Origin: Paracoccus versutus
GTDB lineage: Bacteria; Pseudomonadota; Alphaproteobacteria; Rhodobacterales; Rhodobacteraceae
Reading direction: 5' to 3'
NCBI RefSeq assembly: GCF_000763885.1
Contig: NZ_JRKO01000006.1
Coordinates: 1 to 64,000 of the forward strand
DNA length: 64,000 nt
How positions within the stretch are numbered: position 1 is the stretch's first letter; each line of letters starts with the position of its first letter. A program made the translations under genes and the position numbers. Shown piece by piece: positions 17,456-25,567 of the stretch. The notes under the pieces were generated by a model. That model saw nothing but the letters and a program-made list of their open reading frames with translations, had not been told where the DNA came from and searched no databases.

Positions 17456-18643
17456 TCACTCGGCCAGGATGCCGCCGGCGACATTGAAGGGCGCGGCAAG
17501 CGTTGCGCCCACGGCATTGAAGACAAGTGCGCCGGCACTGCGGAAGCCGCCGACATCCCCGGCTTCGTCCGACAGCCGGGGGTAGAGCGCAGCAAGCCCT
17601 GCATACCGGCTGTGGCGCATGTCGTCGCTGGTCTCGATGGTCGAAATGTCGACCAGCATGATGTTCGCCTGAAGCGCGCCCTGCTGTACGACCGGGTTGT
17701 TCACGTCCAGCGCACCAACCCTCTGGCGCGCACCCTGGATCATTCTCGACACTTGCAATGCACGGTCGTCGGGTGAGACAAGGACGACCATCGGCGGATC
17801 CATCGGACCGATCACGGAAGCCTGCGCGCGGAACACATCCGCATCTATGTCGGGGGCCGCCAGAACCACGTCCAGCTCGCGCAGCACCCCGTCCTGCCCC
17901 GAAAGGCGCAACTGCCGCAACGACTCGGCCGTCAGCCACCCGCCCATCGAATGCCCCATGACACTGACCCGATCCACTTCGGGCAGTCTGGTGAGGCGCG
18001 CCAACAAACCGGTCAGTCCGTCGCGCGAATAGGTTGCGGCCTCCTTGTCGGTCGCATAGCCCAGAACTTGAGCATCCGACGGCCACGAAAAGAGGATCGG
18101 AGCGCCGGTCAGATTGGCATCGGCAGTCATCTGCGCTGTCCGGAACAGTCCCTCCTGGAAGCTGGTGTTGAAACCGTGGACGAAAACGGCTGCCCCCTCG
18201 CCCTTGGCGGAACTGGTCCGCGCCGCGACCCGCTGCTCGAAACTCGTCGCATCGAGGATTGTGTGGCTGACCACGGTGAAATCCGTCTGCGGATCGGCGA
18301 CCCTGCCTTTGGGCCATTCGATCTCGCCGGGCCGGTGGCCTGGAGGAACCGAGATCCTGAATTCGGCATAGCTCATCTGCCCGGCGCGGAGGTTGGTGAA
18401 GCCGTCTGCGGCATTCTCGGCCCGGCCGCGTGTCGTCGCGACGAAGACGGTGACGATGTCCGGGTTTTCTGCGGCATCCGGGCGGGGATAAAGAACCTCG
18501 GTTCCGGGCCGCTCGGAACAGGCAGCCAGGAGGACCGTGGCCATGACCAGCAATGCGTGACGCAGTCGCCGTCGTCCGCCAGTCAGTGCGGAATGGCGGT
18601 TTGCGCCGGGCGTGAATATGTCTTTACCAGTCAGGCTAGGCAT
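17456..18643 (-). CDS. DUF900 alpha/beta hydrolase, predicted lipoprotein
   Basis: 395 residues from the ATG at 18641-18643. A basic stretch RRRLRHALLVMATVLLAAC ends in a lipobox (LAAC), so the mature protein is probably anchored in the outer or inner membrane. Family features are VTVFVATTRGRAENA, GAAVFVHGFNTSFQEGLFRT and the nucleophile elbow SVMGHSMGGWLT (Ser in GHSMG). Such hydrolases have no well-defined substrate. The gene converges with the ABC permease remnant, their ends 10 bp apart. A downstream in-frame ATG (MATVLLAAC) is possible but would shorten the signal peptide. Confidence 0.85.
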   Translation of the reverse strand: MPSLTGKDIFTPGANRHSALTGGRRRLRHALLVMATVLLAACSERPGTEVLYPRPDAAENPDIVTVFVATTRGRAENAADGFTNLRAGQMSYAEFRISVPPGHRPGEIEWPKGRVADPQTDFTVVSHTILDATSFEQRVAARTSSAKGEGAAVFVHGFNTSFQEGLFRTAQMTADANLTGAPILFSWPSDAQVLGYATDKEAATYSRDGLTGLLARLTRLPEVDRVSVMGHSMGGWLTAESLRQLRLSGQDGVLRELDVVLAAPDIDADVFRAQASVIGPMDPPMVVLVSPDDRALQVSRMIQGARQRVGALDVNNPVVQQGALQANIMLVDISTIETSDDMRHSRYAGLAALYPRLSDEAGDVGGFRSAGALVFNAVGATLAAPFNVAGGILAE

Positions 18644-19208
18644 GAGATTTCCGATGTTGCCATTCGAAAGTGATGCAAGGCGTTGCTGCCCGGTGTTCTG
18701 TTGCGCCGGGATCATCTTCATGCGGAACCGCATGTCAACAAGTGACGATCTTTTCCCCCGCGGAGTCGCAAACGAGCCGCCGCCTTGGAAAATCGCCGCA
18801 CTGCAGTGATTCTTGGAAGACGCTACAGATCCTGCAAGATCTTGCGAGAGACTGTCGGGCCTTGTGTGCGGGATTGATACGCGCCATGCGCCGGAATGCG
18901 AGTATCGCCATGATCCGCTAAGGAAATCCCGAGCGATGACCACGTGCCGGGGCGGATTGGCGGAGGGGTGTGCCAGCGATGCGCCCTGGCGTCGGGGCGC
19001 CAACGAGGAACTTGACGTCACCGATCCTGCGATCTTGGATATGTGGGTTCGGGACTGTCATGCCCATGCGGCGGCGACGGATAGCCATCGCCATCGCTGT
19101 TCTGGGTTTCCGGCTCATCACCCCCCCGGTGGTGATGAGCCGGAAACCCTCCATGACGGAATCAGTTCATCTGTTCCAGGGAGCGAAGGCGAGGGGCGCT
19201 GCCGGACA
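18644..19208. other. Intergenic stretch with no supportable gene, ending in a strong hairpin
   Basis: No frame in this segment resembles a protein family. The DUF900 promoter should lie in 18644-18800. The only clear structure is the inverted repeat at 19104-19149, described separately. Confidence 0.5.
19104..19149. repeat. Perfect 19-bp inverted repeat (stem-loop)
   Basis: The arms GGGTTTCCGGCTCATCACC and GGTGATGAGCCGGAAACCC are exact complements separated by 8 bases. There is no T-run, so it is not a typical intrinsic terminator. It lies 60 bp from the thiolase remnant and may mark a transposon end or recombination point. Confidence 0.85.
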
Positions 19209-19421
19209 TCACGTCTTGAAAACCGTCACGAAGCCTGCCGATCCCATGCCGATGTTGTGTTGCAATGCGACCTTGACGCCCGGAACCTGGCGTTGCCCCG
19301 CCTCGCCGCGCAACTGCGTGATCAACTCGGTGCATTGGGCAAGCCCCGTCGCGCCCAACGGATGGCCCTTGGACATCAGCCCGCCAGACGGGTTCACGAC
19401 GAACTTCCCGCCAATTCTCCC
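19209..19421 (-). pseudogene. C-terminal fragment of an SCP-x/acetyl-CoA acyltransferase-type thiolase
   Basis: About 70 residues: [20 protein letters not shown] then [19 protein letters not shown] and [19 protein letters not shown] before a TGA. The GHPLGATG box contains the active-site His region and NIGMGSAG replaces the second catalytic-Cys loop, as in lipid-transfer-type thiolases. Everything upstream is missing; the sequence changes abruptly at about 19415 into a ClpP remnant on the other strand. Confidence 0.75.
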
Positions 19422-19832
19422 GGTGGCGTCGTCACCAGCGGTCTCGCCATGTATGATACCATGCGATACATCCGCGCGCCGGTTCACACGCTCTGCATGG
19501 GCACGGCCCGTTCGATGGGGTCGTTCCTGTTGATGGCAGGCCAATCCGGCGAACGGGCCGCTTTGCCGAACGCCAGCATTCTCATTCATCAACCGTCAGG
19601 CGGGTTCCAGGGGCAGGCGTCGGATATGCTGATTCATGCCGAGGAAATCTTGAAAACCAAGCAGCGGATGACACGGCTCTACGCTGAGCATTGCAGACGC
19701 ACTTATGAAGAGTTCGAACAAGCCATGGACCGCGACCGCTTCATGACGGTGGAAGAAGCGTTGGAATGGGGTTTGATCGATCGTATCTTGACGGAGCGCG
19801 AACCCGGCGCGACCTCGGAAGTTTCTGGATGA
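19413..19832 (+). pseudogene. ClpP-type protease, N-terminus missing
   Basis: The C-terminal 139 residues of ClpP begin at [17 protein letters not shown]. The Ser in [12 protein letters not shown], the His in ILIHQPSGG and the Asp in [12 protein letters not shown] are all present, so the catalytic triad survives, but the first about 60-70 residues, with the axial loop and start, are gone. The frame extends upstream through unrelated sequence. With the neighbouring thiolase remnant it forms an inverted junction of two truncated genes. Possibly a former partner of a Clp ATPase. Confidence 0.75.
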
Positions 19833-19867
19833 GTTAGCGCCAGTTCTATGAGGACTGTAACTTCGCT

Positions 19868-20413
19868 CTAAGCTCTCAAATTTTCAGCAACGAAGTCGGC
19901 ACGCTGCTCGATTCCCACCAGCGGCAGCTCGACTATCTGATAGCCAAGCCTGCTGTAAGTCTCTGCCATGACCCTAGCTGTCGCCTCAGCCTCTTGCCTG
20001 TCCTGTTTGCGCTCAGTGTCCTGCGTGAAAATGGCATCCCAATATGGTGCGAGAAAAACCCGCTTTTTGTAGGGATGGGTTTTTGCTGCCGTTTCGAAAT
20101 GAGCAGGCACAGGCAGACCGCAGAGTGTGAGATAACCAACAGCATCTGGTATTCCACGGTCCATCAGGACAAGAGCGTCGCTTGCAAGTGCCTCCTGATA
20201 GGAACGCAGTTCCCAGCCCAACATGAGTTCGGCAAAGAGTGCGCGATCCGCCCAAGGCAAAGCTTTACCGCCGATCTTGATTTGGTCTCGAATGATCGCC
20301 CTGCCGGCCTCGGGCATGGTGCGGAAGCCGCGCTGGGCCATGGCATCGATCAGACTGCTTTTGCCGGAACCGGGGCCACCGGTTACGACGATCATGTGTT
20401 CAACATTTGCCAT
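19868..20413 (-). CDS. AAA-type ATP-binding protein (AAA_28 NTPase)
   Basis: 181 residues. The N-terminus is MIVVTGGPGSGKSSLIDAMA with Walker A at 13-19, followed by RGFRTMPEAGRAIIRDQ and VLMDRGIPDAVGYLTLCG, the family's Walker B-like DRGIPD motif, and the arm VFLAPYWDAIFTQDTERKQD. Single-domain P-loop proteins of this type are predicted nucleotide kinases or phosphotransferases with no assigned substrate. The gene appears to stand alone: 35 bp convergent with the ClpP remnant and 125 bp downstream of lysE on the same strand. Confidence 0.85.
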   Translation of the reverse strand: MANVEHMIVVTGGPGSGKSSLIDAMAQRGFRTMPEAGRAIIRDQIKIGGKALPWADRALFAELMLGWELRSYQEALASDALVLMDRGIPDAVGYLTLCGLPVPAHFETAAKTHPYKKRVFLAPYWDAIFTQDTERKQDRQEAEATARVMAETYSRLGYQIVELPLVGIEQRADFVAENLRA

Positions 20414-20538
20414 CAGATTTCGTCCGTATTTAACGTGAGTATCTTGAGTTCGAGGAATGAAGCGTAGCCAGGATCGTAATCCGTTCCGACGGGCGCTGCG
20501 GAGTGTTTCGATACCGATTTAGCGAACAGCAGCTGGCT

Positions 20539-21174
20539 CTACGTCACAAAGATTGGATAAAGCGAGACAACCAGCAGCGCTGCCATGGTGAGATTGAATG
20601 CGCGCAGCTTCGCAGGTTCCGAAAGCAGCCGACGGAGGCCCACACCGAACGCGGCCCAGATACCGACGCAGGGCGCGTTGATCACGGCCATCAGCAGCGC
20701 AGCTGCGGCCACGGACGACAGCGAGGGGGAACCCGGAAGATAAGTGGCGACGGCACCGAGCGCCATGACCCATGCCTTGGGGTTGACCCATTGGAACGCA
20801 GCAGCGCCAATGAAGCCCAAGGGTCTGGCAGCCGATCCTTCTGCATCCTCCGGTGCTGCGGCCCCGGCGATCTTCCATGCCAGATACAGAAGATAGGCGC
20901 CGCCAACCCATCGCAGGACGGTGTTGAGCACGGGATACGTCTCGAAAATCATTCCAAGGCCCATCCCCATGATGACGATCATCGTGGCGAAACCAATGCT
21001 GATGCCCGCAATATGTGGCAATGTCCGACGAATGCCGAAATTAACACCGGATGCCAGCACCATCATGTTGTTCGGTCCGGGCGTGACCGATGTTACGGCT
21101 GTGTAGAGACACAGCGCCAGAAATGCTTGCAAGCCGAACAAGTTGGGCGCGGTTAATTGTGAAACATCTGTCAT
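20539..21174 (-). CDS. LysE/RhtB-family amino-acid exporter
   Basis: 211 residues with six predicted membrane segments. The N-terminal signature TAVTSVTPGPNNMMVLASGV (the P-G-P-N motif) is diagnostic of LysE translocators, followed by GIRRTLPHIAGISIGFATMI. These carriers export amino acids or related small molecules. It is divergent from nothing visible; its promoter lies in the 90 bp between it and the downstream end of the TetR gene. Confidence 0.88.
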   Translation of the reverse strand: MTDVSQLTAPNLFGLQAFLALCLYTAVTSVTPGPNNMMVLASGVNFGIRRTLPHIAGISIGFATMIVIMGMGLGMIFETYPVLNTVLRWVGGAYLLYLAWKIAGAAAPEDAEGSAARPLGFIGAAAFQWVNPKAWVMALGAVATYLPGSPSLSSVAAAALLMAVINAPCVGIWAAFGVGLRRLLSEPAKLRAFNLTMAALLVVSLYPIFVT

Positions 21175-21268
21175 GACTTGACGCGATCCGCGACGTCAAA
21201 AGGAAGTTTTTGGCGCGACTGGCACCAATGCTTCGACCGACCGCCATCCCCGATTTTCATGATCCGCC

Positions 21269-21868
21269 TCATTGTTGATGCTTCAGAAATCGGCCGACCA
21301 TGGTCGTGATCAGTTTGCGGCTCTCCTCGAAGTCAAGGTCCGCTGTCATCAACGGCAGCATCGGCGCGGCATCAAGGACCGCCACCAAAACCGCGCTCGT
21401 GTGCTTTGGATCAAGACCGGAATCGACTTCGCCACGTGCCTGGCCGGCTGTCAGCGCTTCTGTCAGCAATGTTCGAACACCATCGGTGTTCTCTTTGAGG
21501 ATGGCTCTGATTCTTTCGTTGCGTCCTGCTTCTGCCAACAACTCGAACAGAATGCGGCAATGACCGAGATCGTCCCACCCCTTCATGCTCCACAATTCCG
21601 ATAGCAGAACAGTTGCCGTCTGTTCGCCTTCGGGGTGGCCGCTGAAATGGCTGTGGAGGCTGGCAAGGTAATCATCCGCCATCTGCTCAATGATAGCGTC
21701 CTTGCTAGGGAAGTAGTGATAGAGGTGGCCGGGGCTCATCGCCGCCTCTTTGCAGATCATCGAAATCGACGCGCCTTGCAGACCATGGCGCAGGAAGCAC
21801 CGATGTGCCGCTGCGAGAATCTCCTGCCGTCTGCCTTCATGCTGCTCGGGAACGCGCTTGCGGACCAT
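21269..21868 (-). CDS. TetR/AcrR-family transcriptional regulator
   Basis: 199 residues. The N-terminal HTH domain (about 12-60) reads EILAAAHRCFLRHGLQGASI then EAAMSPGHLYHYFPSKDAII, the standard TetR DNA-binding pattern. The C-terminal ligand domain is of the TetR_C_6/BetI-like kind. It is transcribed divergently from the DoxX-like and MFS genes; two inverted repeats in the 150-bp gap are its likely operators, suggesting that it represses itself and the efflux pair until an inducer binds. Confidence 0.92.
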   Translation of the reverse strand: MVRKRVPEQHEGRRQEILAAAHRCFLRHGLQGASISMICKEAAMSPGHLYHYFPSKDAIIEQMADDYLASLHSHFSGHPEGEQTATVLLSELWSMKGWDDLGHCRILFELLAEAGRNERIRAILKENTDGVRTLLTEALTAGQARGEVDSGLDPKHTSAVLVAVLDAAPMLPLMTADLDFEESRKLITTMVGRFLKHQQ

Positions 21869-21884
21869 GCGGCCTCCATAAACA

Positions 21885-21950
21885 TAGAATGATCGTTCTA
21901 ATATAGCTTGACCGCACGGCGATCATAAATAGAGTGAGCATTCAATCTAT
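21885..21950. promoter_or_regulatory. Two inverted repeats between tetR and the doxX-MFS operon
   Basis: The first, 21885-21900, is TAGAATGATCGTTCTA, palindromic at 14 of 16 bases. The second, 21929-21950, has the arms ATAGAnTGA and TCAnTCTAT around a short centre. Both share AGA-n-TGA and TCA/TCT elements and lie where divergent promoters are expected, so they are candidate TetR operators. Inferred from symmetry and position only. Confidence 0.55.
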
Positions 21951-22018
21951 ACCGGAACTGCTGGTGGGTCCAGCCCTATGCTGCCTCAGCCGGTCCGATT
22001 TCCAAGGTGCGAGGCCAC

Positions 22019-22381
22019 ATGAACAGACCCCTTCCGATCATAGCGACCAGCCTGGCTTGGCTGCTGGCGGCTTTCTTTCTCTTCGGCGCTTACGGTAACA
22101 TCTTCATCTCAGAGGAAAATGCGGCGGCCTATGTGGCTTGGGGTTACCCCGACTGGTTCCACTACATCACCGCCGTTCTCGAACTGGCGGCTGGGCTGAT
22201 GCTGATCCGCTCTGGCTTGCGGCCCTATGGAGCCGGCCTTGGCGCGATGGTGATGGCCGCTGCTTCCCTCACGACACTGCTGAACGCTGATTACGACCAT
22301 GCAGTCGCTCCCAGCATTGTCCTGCTCGTCTCACTGGCGGTGCTGTGCCTGTCCTTGGCCGTCCGGCGCGCAGCCAACTGA
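22019..22381 (+). CDS. DoxX-like small membrane protein
   Basis: 120 residues with four hydrophobic segments. PLPIIATSLAWLLAAFFLFG opens the protein; YVAWGYPDWFHYITAVLELAAGLMLI contains the DoxX-like Y-P-x-W-F and E-L-A-x-G motif. The ATG at 22019 is preferred to an upstream in-frame start because the family begins here. It is 25 bp before the MFS gene and shares its promoter with it. Function unknown; probably part of a detoxification unit controlled by the adjacent TetR regulator. Confidence 0.8.
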   Translation: MNRPLPIIATSLAWLLAAFFLFGAYGNIFISEENAAAYVAWGYPDWFHYITAVLELAAGLMLIRSGLRPYGAGLGAMVMAAASLTTLLNADYDHAVAPSIVLLVSLAVLCLSLAVRRAAN

Positions 22382-22406
22382 ACTCCCCACTTTCGGAGAA
22401 TCCCCG

Positions 22407-23828
22407 ATGAATAGCTCACCAACTCCGGCCGGTCCGGCCGATCCCGCAAACGAACCTGCGGCGTATCTGGACGCATGGTCCGATCTTCTGTCCGGCCGCT
22501 ACCTCGCCATCGTCCTGGTCATGGCAAGCGGCGTGCTGCTCTATGCCATGAACCTCTATTTCACCGCTGCACTGATGCCCTCTATCGTCGCGGATATCGG
22601 AGGGCAGCAATATTATGCGTGGGTGACTACAGCCTTCGTCATCTCGGCAATCGTGGCCTCGCTGTTTGTTAGCCGTATCCTCGACTGGAAGGGGCCGGCG
22701 CTTGCCTATGTTACGGCGTTCGTCGTCTTCGCGCTCGGCGCAGCGGCCAATACCGCCAGCCCGACGATGGAACTGCTGATCATCGGCCGAGTGGTGCAAG
22801 GACTGGGCGGCGGTTTGCTCGCGGGCCTTGGATATGCGGTGATCCGCGCCGCGCTTCCCGAACGCCATTGGGCGCGGGCAACCGGCGTTGTGTCAGCCAT
22901 GTGGGGATTGGGCACGCTGTTCGGGCCGGCGCTAGGTGGCCTGTTCGCAGAACTCGGCCTCTGGCGCTGGTCCTACGGTGCGCTGGCGGTGGTTTCGCTG
23001 CTGTTCGGAATTATTGCTCAGCGCGCGTTCGACCGCATGGCAGGCTCGGGGCACCGCTCGCCGGTTCCTGTCGCCTCCCTCATACCGCTTGTACTTGCGA
23101 CCATCGCTATCAGCCTCAGCGCCATCGTGCCGATAGGCTGGCCGACGCTGACAATGGTCGGGATCGGTCTAGTGCTGCTCTGGCTGTTCGTCGTCGTGGA
23201 GCGGCGGGCAAAAGAGACCATCCTTCCGCACATCACCTATCGTCGCGGCAATTCTCTGAAATGGGTCTATCTCACGGTCGCGGCGCTCAGTGCGGGCGTG
23301 ATGGTGGAGAACTTCATTCCGCTGTTCGGCCAGCAACTGGCGGGCCTCTCCCCGCTGATCGCCGGTTTTCTCGGCGCGGTCCTGTCGCTCGCATGGGTCA
23401 TCGCTCAGCTTTTCGTGGTGTCGGTTAAGAGTGAAAGCGGCCGCCGCCGCGCCATCCGTCTCGGCCCGCTGCTGCTGACTGCTGGGCTGATTGCTTATGG
23501 TCTTCTACAAATCTCCGATGCCGATATCGGGATGGTGCTGACTTGGGCGGCTGTCCTCGCATTCGCTGGCGTCGGCATCGGACTGGCATGGCCGCTGCTC
23601 GGTGTGGCCGCGATGAGCAGTACCCACGACCCTGCGGAAGGGGGCAAGGCGGCGGCGGCTATCACCATTACGCAGCTTATCGCCTTCTCGATCACTTCCG
23701 CACTCGCCGGAACCCTGATGGCGGCAGGCGGGGGTTTTGCGGTGGACTCCGCACGCTACGTTACGCTTGGCATCGCGCTCCTGACCCTGCTGGGTATATT
23801 CGCGGCAGGCGTGGCGACGAGAAAGTAG
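22407..23828 (+). CDS. MFS drug-efflux-type transporter
   Basis: 473 residues with at least twelve membrane segments. Motif A-like FVSRILDWKGPALAY follows helix 2, and GRVVQGLGGGLLAGLGYAVI with GVVSAMWGLGTLFGPALGGL (motif C, proton-antiporter signature) marks it as an H+-driven exporter of the EmrB/DHA-like kind. It follows the DoxX-like gene and is the probable main effector of the TetR-controlled operon. Substrate unknown. Confidence 0.85.
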   Translation: MNSSPTPAGPADPANEPAAYLDAWSDLLSGRYLAIVLVMASGVLLYAMNLYFTAALMPSIVADIGGQQYYAWVTTAFVISAIVASLFVSRILDWKGPALAYVTAFVVFALGAAANTASPTMELLIIGRVVQGLGGGLLAGLGYAVIRAALPERHWARATGVVSAMWGLGTLFGPALGGLFAELGLWRWSYGALAVVSLLFGIIAQRAFDRMAGSGHRSPVPVASLIPLVLATIAISLSAIVPIGWPTLTMVGIGLVLLWLFVVVERRAKETILPHITYRRGNSLKWVYLTVAALSAGVMVENFIPLFGQQLAGLSPLIAGFLGAVLSLAWVIAQLFVVSVKSESGRRRAIRLGPLLLTAGLIAYGLLQISDADIGMVLTWAAVLAFAGVGIGLAWPLLGVAAMSSTHDPAEGGKAAAAITITQLIAFSITSALAGTLMAAGGGFAVDSARYVTLGIALLTLLGIFAAGVATRK

Positions 23829-23837
23829 CGAACCGCC

Positions 23838-24311
23838 ATGCGACGGCGGCGTCTGAAAAACCCACAGTCGGCTAGATCGCCTCGAAACCTTGGAGGCTGC
23901 ATCCCTCTGGCGTCTCTCATCCAGACACTCGCAGTCGCGGAGCACTTGAGCTTCCACCGGGCGGCCAAAGCACTCGGCGTCAGCCAACCCAGCGTTAGCG
24001 CGAGGATCAGGACACTGGAGGAAAATCTTGGCGTCCGCCTGTTCGAGCGCAGTACACGAGGCGTCCGGCTCACTGAAGCCGGGCGCGTTTTTGTTGAACG
24101 GGTATCGGTTGGCGTCGATCAACTCGACTATGCGGTGAGAACAGCGGGCATGGCAGCATCCGGCGAGTGCGGCCGGCTTCGCACCGGCATCCACGCCCTC
24201 ATTCCCCGCAGTTTCCTCGCCGAGCTAATCGCGCAATATCGAGAAGCTCATCCCGGCATCGAGGTCGAGATCACCGAAGGCACCGCCCGCGAAGCAGTCA
24301 TGCAGCTGCTG
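23838..24311 (+). pseudogene. LysR-type regulator, truncated and fused in frame to a Rieske oxygenase fragment
   Basis: The N-terminal about 158 residues include a normal LysR HTH (FHRAAKALGVSQPSVSARIR then TLEENLGVRLFERSTRG) and the first part of the effector domain (LIAQYREAHPGIEVEITEG). At AVMQLL the frame passes without interruption into a Rieske domain. The rest of the LysR effector domain is missing. The HTH part could still fold and bind DNA, but no normal sensor remains. It begins 9 bp after the MFS gene. Confidence 0.75.
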
Positions 24312-24981
24312 GTGGTGCGCGGCGACGACGGCACCGTGCGCGTGCTGTCCGATCCCTGCAGCCACCGCAGCATGCCGCTCGCCGAAGGGTCCGGCTCCAC
24401 GCGCCGCTTCGTCTGCTCGTATCACGCCTGGAGCTACGGCCGCGCCGGCGAACTGGTCAACGCCCCCAGCATGCGCGACAAGGGCGTCACCAGGGAAACC
24501 TGCAGCCTGCCGTCGTTTCCCTGCGAGGTGTGGAACGGGTTCGTCTATGCCAACCTGGATCCCTACACGCCGACCGGCCCGAGCCGGCAGTCGATGTCCG
24601 ACGCCAACCTCACTTTCCATTGCGCCAACTGTCCCGAAACCGCGGAATCGCGCGGCATGGGGCGCCGGGCCTTACCGAGGAAGAGCGCCGCCACTCGACG
24701 CTGCTCTGCCTGTTCCAGACGCATATCATCAGCCGGGCGGCGAAGCTGCTGGCCTCCTTCTCGATCCAGCCTCTGGCGGCCTTGCGATGGACCATGTCCA
24801 CCGCGGCGGCCAACTCGTGCAGGACGGGCTGGAGGACAGGATCGCGCTTTGCCACGGAGTCAATCGCGAAGATCGCGAGAAGCTGGAAAGGACGTAGCGG
24901 ACCCTCTCGTCCCACCACGCGCCTTTCGGTCCGGGGGTGCCGCGCGATTACGAGGCCACGATCCGGAACTTCTACCGCTAA
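24309..24981 (+). pseudogene. Aromatic-ring-hydroxylating oxygenase alpha subunit, degenerate
   Basis: The first part, in frame with the LysR fragment, has a Rieske cluster site: DPCSHRSMPLAEG followed by RFVCSYHAWSY (CxH and CxxH). Similarity then jumps between frames: APGLTEEERRHSTLLCLFQ in one, DGLEDRIALCHGVNREDREK in another, and VPRDYEATIRNFYRY before a TAA. The catalytic-domain Fe ligands are lost in deletions. The N-terminal residues of the subunit are absent. Probably once worked with the adjacent ferredoxin. Confidence 0.75.
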
Positions 24982-25108
24982 TTCGGCCGGCAGATTGCTC
25001 TGGAAAACAGGTCGTTGCGTGTGGTCGGCTCGTCCCGAGGCTTCCTGAGCCTTTGCAAATTCCACCCGGGCGCGGATGCGCGCCTGGCGAAATACACGGA
25101 GACCAACA

Positions 25109-25429
25109 GTGCCTCTCATAACCTGGCGTGATGCCGATGGCCGTGAAATCAGCGGGAATGTCGCCTCGGGAACCAACCTGATGAGGGCCGCGCGCGATGC
25201 GGGTGTGCCGGGCATTCATGGCGATTGCGGCGGCGCGCTTGCCTGCGCGACCTGCCATGTCGCAACCGATCCTGTCTGGGCGGAACGTCTCGGCCCACCG
25301 GGCCCGCTCGAGGATGAGATGCTGGACATGGTCGACGGAGAGTGGACCCCGACGAGCCGGCTGAGCTGTCAGATCCTTGCGCACGAGGATCTGGAGGGCC
25401 TCATCCTCATCGTGCCGCCGGGCGCATGA
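25109..25429 (+). CDS. [2Fe-2S] ferredoxin, adrenodoxin/putidaredoxin type
   Basis: 106 residues from a GTG. The cluster ligands are CGGALACATC, with a fourth Cys in SRLSCQI, in the C-x5-C-x2-C-x(n)-C spacing of adrenodoxin-type ferredoxins. Such proteins carry single electrons to oxygenases or P450s. It is intact although the Rieske subunit upstream is wrecked, and no reductase is adjacent, so it may now serve other oxygenases. The GTG start is chosen because PLITWRDADGR is the normal N-terminus; an in-frame ATG at 25076 extends into the remnant. Confidence 0.85.
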   Translation: MPLITWRDADGREISGNVASGTNLMRAARDAGVPGIHGDCGGALACATCHVATDPVWAERLGPPGPLEDEMLDMVDGEWTPTSRLSCQILAHEDLEGLILIVPPGA

Positions 25430-25567
25430 CACCAGAGTCCCCTGCCGTGACAGGGGGGCGATGATACGCCATTCGCAAGCGCCGGAGCGAAGGGCTTGAC
25501 ACTTTCCGCCAGGCCCGCAGCACATGGATCGCGCCGCCTGAACGGCCGCGCGTCCGGTGGCGGCAGG

